A DNA stretch of 64,000 bases from Tetracentron sinense (Eukaryota > Streptophyta > Magnoliopsida > Trochodendrales > Trochodendraceae): positions 1-64,000 of the forward strand of contig JABCRI010000956.1 in assembly GCA_015143295.1 (NCBI GenBank). Reading direction: 5' to 3'. Under the pieces are notes generated by a model that saw only the letters and a program-made list of their open reading frames with translations, had not been told where the DNA came from and did no database searches. The translations under genes and the position numbers were made by a program. Of this stretch, positions 58,701 to 64,000 are shown one piece after another. Each line of letters opens with the position of its first letter. Position 1 is the first letter of the stretch.

Positions 58701-58917
58701 AATGTCTTGGGTGGCATTTATAAGAGAGAAATCCGATGCTTTTGACAATTTCAAAAGTATTTGCCTGAAAATTCAAAATGAGAAAAGATGCCCAATCACT
58801 CGAATTCGAAGTGATCATGGAAAGGAGTTTGAAAACTCTAAGTACAACGACTTTGTGATGAGTCTGGTATCAAACATGAATTTTCTGCACCTATTACACC
58901 TCAGCAGAATGGTGTAG
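55720..58917 (+). CDS. S2 gag, protease and integrase N-part (Sirevirus)
   Basis: A 1,065-residue frame. UBN2-type gag at residues ~10-230 ([35 protein letters not shown]), first CCHC knuckle at 298-311 ([14 protein letters not shown]), coiled coil at ~400-550, second knuckle at 634-647 ([14 protein letters not shown]), copia protease with DSG at 777-779 ([16 protein letters not shown]), pre-integrase HHCC domain at ~904-945 ([19 protein letters not shown]) and the start of the integrase core ([20 protein letters not shown]). Two widely spaced knuckles with an intervening coiled coil are a Sirevirus hallmark. The ATG at 55,726 fits as start as well as 55,720. Part of a fossil element. Confidence 0.88.
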   Translation: MIMSTLREGGSVSRPPLFDGNNYAYWKARMRAFLKSIDERIWMSIQNGWTTPVKTVGDLTVVKYSDEWTREELDSSGWNTKGLNAIFTAVTAEEFRRISSCETAKEAWDILEITHEGTTTVKISKLQMLTTKFEHLNMDDNDTFDEFYAKLSDIVNASFNLGEKISESKIVRKVLRSLPERFQPKVTAIEESKNVDSLKIEELVGSLQTYELNLRPSKKNKSLALKTIKETLDEDDSDGEMNEEEMALFVKKFRKFFRTKKRFNPKQGGKSFDKSKSKPWENKKNSKSGDKKSQGVQCYECHGFGHISPNCPNKKKSKGKVMNACWDDSDSENEESDSSSSSEDTGNHTAFTVSLSGILETTSAVDEKDRSDESIHTESSDDLQKSQTDSESDEDLKTTYDKLYAESLKLTKTKISLSKKLKFIQNERDICKLVAEEKSALVSQLENEKEAFVIKVQCLLEENVSLTNVVRKLEDERDTSMREIEELRTLQMELETFKVSLVDKVKFLEKEHQITLKDKTDLIQKVYTLEKEVRMFGNTSCLDELVRKYGSNSSRSGIGHVDTPTGPLAVGTMASAVFEPIHSEPKENLPSTSSTKAYTNFVKPRYTAPRVNALRNQIPVRRNLPPLPRFIPTCHFCGVRGHIRPNCNAFRRAPRNGSWNQNLSQGTLQRQIQVLAEKSRMLSDDVNRIAQISRTRTGQFIPNDYSRGNNLTYQKTRTEQNRKRSRRTKRKKVSTTQINDQRSKQSLKTVYVRKEDLKCFVIHTALKAQNTEMWYFDSGCSRHMTGNKSLFIQFEDCPDGTVTFGDGSKSLVKGKGIINSPGIPKLKDALFVEGLKANLISISQLCDDNHAVHFTQNKCLVINGKGKCVLEGLRTTDNCYGLTPSPIPSNVCYKTRIEEVDLWHRRLGHMNFKDLCKISKQELVRGVPKLGKPSTAVCGACQIGKQIRTPHKKTSSIATSYPLELIHMDLMGPTRTESLGGKRYILVMVDDFSRMSWVAFIREKSDAFDNFKSICLKIQNEKRCPITRIRSDHGKEFENSKYNDFVMSLVSNMNFLHLLHLSRMV

Positions 58918-58946
58918 TAGAGAGGAAGAACAGGGTTCTCCAAGAG

Positions 58947-60878
58947 ATGGCTAGAGTTATGCTTCATAGCAACAATCTAGCTTCTCATTTCTGGGCTGAG
59001 GCAGTTCACACTGCTTGCTATATAGTTAATAGAGTTTTTGTAAGACCTGGAACAAGGAAAACCCCATATGAGTTGTGGAATAACAAGAAACCTAGTGTCA
59101 AGTACTTTCGAGAATTCGGAAGTAAATGCTATATCCTTAAGGATAGAGAGCAACTGGGAAAATTTGAATCCCGGAGTGATGAAGGGATATTTCTTGGGTA
59201 TTCCACCAACAGTAGAGCTTATCGAGTGTATAACTTGAGAACCTCTACAATTATGGAGTCCATAAATGTAATTGTGGATGACTCTGGTGTTGAAAATGTG
59301 CAATGTGAGGATGATGAAAGTGCTGAAAATGAAGATGTTGAAATTATTTCAACTTCACCTATTGATAAGCAAACATCTCCATTAAAACCTACACATCCTA
59401 GGGTCATGAGTCCTCACACCTCCACTGATATTATTGGTGATGTTGAAAGTGGAGTGAGAACGAGGAAACAAATTGAAAATGAAGTTAGCTACATTTGCTA
59501 TACTTCATCTTTTGAACCCAAGAATGTAGCTGAAGCTCTTGCAGATGATAATTGGATAAATGCAATGCAAGAAGAGTTACTTCAGTTTACTAGGAATGAT
59601 GTTTGGTATTTAGTACCTAGGCCTAATAATACAAATGTGATAGGTACCAAATGGATTTTCAAGAACAAATCTGATGAAAAAGGTACTATCATAAGAAATA
59701 AGGCTAGGTTAGTTGCACAAGGATACACCCAAATTGAAGGTATTGACTTCGATGAAACTTTTGCTCCTGTAGCCAGACTAGAATCAATAAGAATTCTTCT
59801 AGCTGTGGCTTGTAATATGAAATTCAAACTTTTTCAAATGGATGTTAAGAGTGCCTTTCTGAATGGCATTCTACATGAAGAAGTCTATGTGGAACAACCA
59901 AAAGGGTTTGAAGATCCACATCACCTTGATCAAGTTTATCGACTAAAAAGGGCCCTCTATGGTTTAAAACAAGCTCCAAGAGCTTGGTATGAGAGGCTGA
60001 CTACTTATCTCTTGGAAAACGGATTTTCGAGAGGGGGAGTAGACAGAACCCTTTTCATAAAGAAAGTGAAAGGTGATATTGTCATCGCCCAGATATATGT
60101 TGATGACATAGTATTTGGTTCCATATTAGACTTACATGCTCATTCATTTGCTGAACAAATGAAAAATGAATTTGAAATGAGCATGGTTGGTGAGCTAAGT
60201 TTCTTCCTTGGTCTTCAGATCAAGCAATTGGATTCTGGGATCTCTGTATCTCAAATCAAATATGCAAAAAATCTAGTGAAGAAATTTGGAATGAGTTTTG
60301 CTAAGCATGCTAGGACTCCTATGAGTACTACTATAAAGCTTAGTAAAGATACTTCAGGGAAGGATGTCGATCAGACTAATTATAGAAGCATGATTGGTAG
60401 TTTGCTCTACCTAACTGCTACTAGACCCGACATAGCCTTTAGTGTTGGAGCATGTGCCCGTTATCAAGCAAATCCCAAAGAGTCTCACTTAGTTGCTGTC
60501 AAGCGTATCATTCGCTATGTGAGTGGAACTTTGTCCTTAGGCCTCTGGTATTCTTTCGATACAAATGTCATTGTTGTGGGGTATTCTGATGCTGATTGGG
60601 CTGGAAATACTGATGATAGGAAGAGCACCTCCGGCGGGTGTTTCTATATTGGAAACTGCTTGGTTGCTTGGCTTAGCAAAAAGCAGAATTCTATTTCCTT
60701 GTCTACAGCCGAGGCTGAGTATATAGCAGCTGGTAGTTGTTGCACCCAACTTCTGTGGATGAAACAGATGTTGAAGGATTATGGGATTGATCAAAGCACT
60801 AGATTGTGTATTGTGATAACACAAGTGCAATCAATATCTCCAAAAATCCTGTGCAACACTCTCGTACAAAGCATATAG
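58947..60878 (+). CDS. S2 integrase C-part, reverse transcriptase and RNase H
   Basis: A 643-residue frame. Integrase end at ~1-110 ([46 protein letters not shown]), copia reverse transcriptase at ~215-460 ([67 protein letters not shown]) with the YVDD catalytic box at 384-387, and RNase H at ~545-640 ([35 protein letters not shown]). Similarity to copia RNase H ends continues a little beyond 60,878. Sits directly behind the gag-protease-integrase frame. Confidence 0.88.
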   Translation: MARVMLHSNNLASHFWAEAVHTACYIVNRVFVRPGTRKTPYELWNNKKPSVKYFREFGSKCYILKDREQLGKFESRSDEGIFLGYSTNSRAYRVYNLRTSTIMESINVIVDDSGVENVQCEDDESAENEDVEIISTSPIDKQTSPLKPTHPRVMSPHTSTDIIGDVESGVRTRKQIENEVSYICYTSSFEPKNVAEALADDNWINAMQEELLQFTRNDVWYLVPRPNNTNVIGTKWIFKNKSDEKGTIIRNKARLVAQGYTQIEGIDFDETFAPVARLESIRILLAVACNMKFKLFQMDVKSAFLNGILHEEVYVEQPKGFEDPHHLDQVYRLKRALYGLKQAPRAWYERLTTYLLENGFSRGGVDRTLFIKKVKGDIVIAQIYVDDIVFGSILDLHAHSFAEQMKNEFEMSMVGELSFFLGLQIKQLDSGISVSQIKYAKNLVKKFGMSFAKHARTPMSTTIKLSKDTSGKDVDQTNYRSMIGSLLYLTATRPDIAFSVGACARYQANPKESHLVAVKRIIRYVSGTLSLGLWYSFDTNVIVVGYSDADWAGNTDDRKSTSGGCFYIGNCLVAWLSKKQNSISLSTAEAEYIAAGSCCTQLLWMKQMLKDYGIDQSTRLCIVITQVQSISPKILCNTLVQSI

Positions 60879-60999
60879 ACATTAGGCATCACTTCATCCG
60901 TGATCTTGTTGAGCAAAAGTTGTGTCTATTGAGTATGTCCAAACAGAGAATCAATATGCGGACATTCTCACAAAACCTTTAGATTCCCTTAGGTTTGAA

Positions 61000-62160
61000 A
61001 CTCCTTAGGAATCCATCGGTTTGTGTGGAGTTGAGTAATGGTGTACTGGTTTCATAACCTATGTGTTTTCATGTTCTATTTAAGTCATAGAGCTATTTTT
61101 TTTTGTTATTTTCGTTAAGTAATAAAAATCCAAAAACATTCAAAAAATTGAAAAATATTGCAAAAATAATGTGTTTGTATGACCTTATTTATCCTATCTT
61201 TTTGCTTAATGTTATTTCCTTGAAATCATATTTAACCATATAATCCAAGGATAAATATATCATAGGATTGAATAAAATAGGAAAGTTCAATTGTTGGTTC
61301 GATCTTGTGATTGAATTTGGTCATGCTAATTAACCTCAGTTAGAGTTGAGCATACAATGATGTTCTAATTTGCACAAGCACTCTGACTGATTCTTTAGAT
61401 GGTTTTAGTTCCTATATAAAGGTTCTGATAATTATACCATATGGTTCCCTAGATTAATCAAATCTAGAATAACCAATGTCATAAAAAAGTCCATAAGGTG
61501 AGCCCCCTATATATAAAAATTATTGACATGGAGAGGACTACCTGTGAGTTTGTGTGATAGCTACTAGTGAATGCAAACAGTGAGTAATGGCTACCTAGAC
61601 AACAGTAGGTATCTATATGGATTGCTAGTGTGAAAGCCCCTACTGTCATTAGAAAGAGCTACCTTCTCACTTGAGTGAAAGTCACCAGTGTGCTAGTGTC
61701 TATATATGTGTACTCCAAAAAGAATTTACATAATGAGTACAATTTGACTGAAAAAGAAATGAAATAAATTTATTAGCAAATATGGGGTAAAAATTGCTCA
61801 TCAGATAAATATGGATGATTATTGGTTTTAAAACTAGTTTTTGAAAATTTTAGAGTCCCATTTGAATATAATGTCAAAATCTAGATTAAGGAAGGAAACC
61901 AATTCAACTAGTCAAGTAATGAATTTTGATTTCATACTCACATTACTTCTAATTGTATCTTGACTCTGATTGTGAATTTGATGCAAATACCATATTTAAT
62001 CACCGGTGAAATCAATTAATGTTTTCATAATCCTTGTTTATGCCTATACTTGATATATCAATTCTTGGGTGATTATTATCTATGATTTTATGAAATCACA
62101 TGTTGCATTTTTTTTTGGTCAGTTGGTCATTTTGAGGTGAAAATGTATTTTAAATGTTCC
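61000..62160 (+). other. S2 non-coding stretch after pol
   Basis: AT-rich, no coding motifs. Sireviruses often have a spacer here before the 3' frame. A GAGGGGGAGAAAGG polypurine-like box closes it at 62,168-62,181. Confidence 0.5.
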
Positions 62161-62213
62161 ATTGGTTGAGGGGGAGAAAGGTTTTAACAGTAAAAAATTT
62201 TGAAAAATTTTCA

Positions 62214-62276
62214 GACCACCGATCGCTCGGTGCTAAAGACCAATCGATCGGTCTTTCGTGAACAGGGTTATAAAAC
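62214..62276 (+). promoter_or_regulatory. Palindrome/TATA block before the S2 3' frames
   Basis: ACCGATCGCTCGGT and AATCGATCGGTCTTTCGTG are followed by TTATAAAA at 62,268. The same palindromes and the GATCRGTCTTTCGTG end occur in the G1 LTR (18,455-18,470). It lies about 190 bp before the first 3' frame and an AAAAGGTAAGAGG donor-like site at 62,399. A candidate internal promoter. Confidence 0.5.
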
Positions 62277-62460
62277 CCTCATTTCTATTTTTTTTGTTCA
62301 CTTGTTCTCCGATCTCCTGAGCGATCTCTCGGTTTCCTCTCCTCCAAATCTTTCCTACGGACATTCCATCCTATTCTAAAGGTTTCCCAAGCATCTAAAA
62401 GGTAAGAGGTTGTGCATTTTCTTTGCTTTGGATTGATTTTCTCAACTAGGGCATCATTTC

Positions 62461-63740
62461 TTGCATTTTCTTCAATGGCTTGCGTTTTTTGTCATTAATC
62501 CTTCTTGCTATCTCATGTCTGCATTCCCAAACGTCGGAGGTTGGTCCTCAACACACCAAGAGGATCCTCCTCAAGAGGAGGAAAACCTAGAGCCCTTTAC
62601 TTCACTCCAATGGGCATGGTATTTCCATTGGGGACAGGCCAATTCGTAGAATGATTGATTCTCAATTGAGAATCGTCAAAAATCTCTGGTGATAAAACTC
62701 GGAAAAAAAAGGTAAAGCTTCATCTTCCCAGTCCAGTAAGTTATCCCAGTTTATCAGTCCTGAACTGCTGCTCAACTCTAGGAGTATTTTAGCAAGAAAG
62801 GTGTTATGGTTGAAAGGGACTACATATTTCTGATTTTGGTGAGTATTCTTATCTTCCTACTCTCATTTCAGATCCAATGGGAAGGTATACTTACCTTATC
62901 CGGTCCTGCTTCTGTCCAGTTAGTTAGAGAATTTTACTCTAATTTTTCTGAAATCAACCAAAAAAATGGGTCATTCAAATCTCGAGCATTAGAACAATCT
63001 GTTGTCATAAATGCGATTTGGTTCTAAAATTACTTGGGTGTCTCGAGTTCCCAAATGCATAGTATCCTTATACTTATAAAATTTGATGAGGATAAAGACT
63101 CCATGGAAACATGTTGTTACCTTTCTAAGTGTACTCCTTCGTTTTGGTTGGGGTCTCGTATTGAAGTGGCGAAAACTCACTAAGGATGCTAGACTAGTAA
63201 ACCTAGTGATGAGTGCAAATATCCATCCAAAGGTTAATACTGCAGACCTTAGGGAAGATAGAGCTAGATTTTTGTTTAGTCTTCTACGTGGGCGTGATAT
63301 TGATCTTGCCGCTCACATCATTGACTTGATGATCCAAGCCCATCAAACTAATACAGCCTGTGGAGCCCTACCATTTGGTTCACTCATCACTAAACTTCTT
63401 GGTCCAAGGAGTATCGCTCATCCTGGTGTTTCCCTACTCGAGTTCCTAGGGTCCAATCACAAAAAAGACCCTAGCTCAGAGTTTTTCACATGCCTCAGTC
63501 GAGATACAGAGGAGGGAGCTGAAGTTGGTGCTGGGTCATCTGTACTCCTCCGACACTATGGACGATCTTGGGAGGATGATGAGAGAGATGCAGATGGATC
63601 TCCGGACTCATATTTCTTCATACGAGGAGTTTACTACAGAGGTTCGTGGTAGACTTGGATCTCTCGATGCAGCCGTGCTTGGAGTACAGAGAGATGTTCG
63701 AGATTTTCGAGCTTACTATGAGTCACAGCTCCACTTCTGA
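62461..63740 (+). pseudogene. S2 3' accessory frames with plant transposon-protein domain
   Basis: Three or four partly overlapping frames. The first is rich in P/E; another (62,806-63,027) contains SVQLVREFYSNFSEI; the largest (63,083-63,652) contains DLREDRARFLFSLLRGRDID and ACGALPFGSLITKLL. These match the conserved core of the putative plant transposon protein domain (PF20167-like), known from LTR elements and plant hypothetical proteins. The final part (63,525-63,740) is a coiled-coil-like tail. Function unknown; the frames look broken. Confidence 0.55.
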
Positions 63741-63966
63741 TGATGAGCCGGAGTGATGGTTCGAGATAGAAGTTGTTTTTTTGGTCGAGTGGACAGACTT
63801 TGTTTTCCATTTTGTTGTCTTTGTCTGGTTTACTTAGTACACACCTTCTTAGTTATATTGGGACTTGTTATGGATGTATACATTTGAATGGTTTAGGCTC
63901 ATTATTTCATCTCATCTCATTTCCATGGTTTAGCTTTGCCGGTCTAACCACATTTGCATTCGAGCC

Positions 63967-63979
63967 AAAAAGGGGGAGA
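63967..63979 (+). promoter_or_regulatory. S2 polypurine tract
   Basis: AAAAAGGGGGAGA, followed by TGGTATTATGTG, the probable start of the 3' LTR that continues beyond the window. Confidence 0.75.
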
Positions 63980-64000
63980 ATGGTATTATGTGTTATGGAT

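Larger units (their letters stand above)
54586..64000 (+). mobile_element. Sirevirus-type Ty1/copia element S2 (fossil, near-complete interior)
   Basis: Order: LTR part, iMet primer-binding site, a long frame with gag, protease and integrase start, a second frame with integrase end, reverse transcriptase and RNase H, a non-coding stretch, a palindrome/TATA block, 3' accessory frames, and a polypurine tract 30 bases before the window edge. Two gag zinc knuckles, iMet priming, GGGGGAG boxes and a 3' frame identify the Sirevirus lineage. gag-pol shows only one or two breaks; the 3' frames show a few more. It looks younger than S3 and G1. The left LTR border is unresolved; most of the 3' LTR is outside the window. 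Confidence 0.85.

Overview
This window looks like repeat-rich heterochromatin of a flowering plant nuclear genome. It is AT-rich and full of chromovirus (Tekay/Del-type) and Tat-type Ty3/gypsy elements, Sirevirus-type Ty1/copia elements, CACTA and Mutator-like DNA transposons and foldback MITEs. I found no intact host gene, rRNA or canonical tRNA gene. The species cannot be told from the sequence.

Left part (1-28,544) is one deep nest, read from outside in. A gypsy LTR on the minus strand (G2, 26,895-28,544) was hit by a Tat-type gypsy element (3' non-coding region 20,229-24,547, LTR 24,548-26,894). The Tat element was hit by a chromovirus (G1, 12,119-20,228). The 5' LTR of G1 was hit by a Sirevirus (S1, 5,168-12,118). 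S1 was in turn hit by a CACTA transposon (C1, 1-5,167, running off the left edge) and by a gypsy solo LTR (LTR-B, 7,304-12,030, TSD ATTTG), which holds another solo LTR (LTR-A, 7,552-9,937, TSD GGTCC). C1 carries a TNP2 transposase 5' part and an apparently captured first exon of a plant O-fucosyltransferase-like gene.

Middle part (31,728-48,537) is a Mutator-like element of about 16.8 kb, bounded by ~80-bp inverted repeats and an imperfect 9-bp duplication. It carries a truncated Ulp1-type accessory gene (+), a decayed MuDR-type transposase (-) and arrays of TCGATGCA-based tandem repeats near both ends. A gag-only Sirevirus (S3, 32,479-40,075, TSD GCATC) sits in the left array, and a copia-type solo LTR (Y, 42,846-44,963) splits the transposase. 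Four foldback elements lie in the flanking DNA.

Right part (50,482-64,000) holds a broken gypsy LTR (G3), a CACTA-like end (C2), a solo LTR (X) and a relatively well-preserved Sirevirus (S2, PBS at 55,661, gag-pol region 55,720-60,878, 3' accessory frames to 63,740, polypurine tract at 63,967), which runs off the right edge.

The most unusual signal is sequence sharing between LTRs of unrelated superfamilies. A block of CCGATCGATCGG-type palindromes, with a conserved spacer and a TATA box downstream, occurs in gypsy LTRs, in the LTR of copia element S2, and again inside S2 just before its 3' accessory frames. A second ~70-bp module is shared by gypsy LTRs and the S3 copia LTRs. The gypsy LTRs also carry a conserved acidic reading frame behind a splice-acceptor-like site. 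Everything here is by-eye work; no alignment or database search was run.
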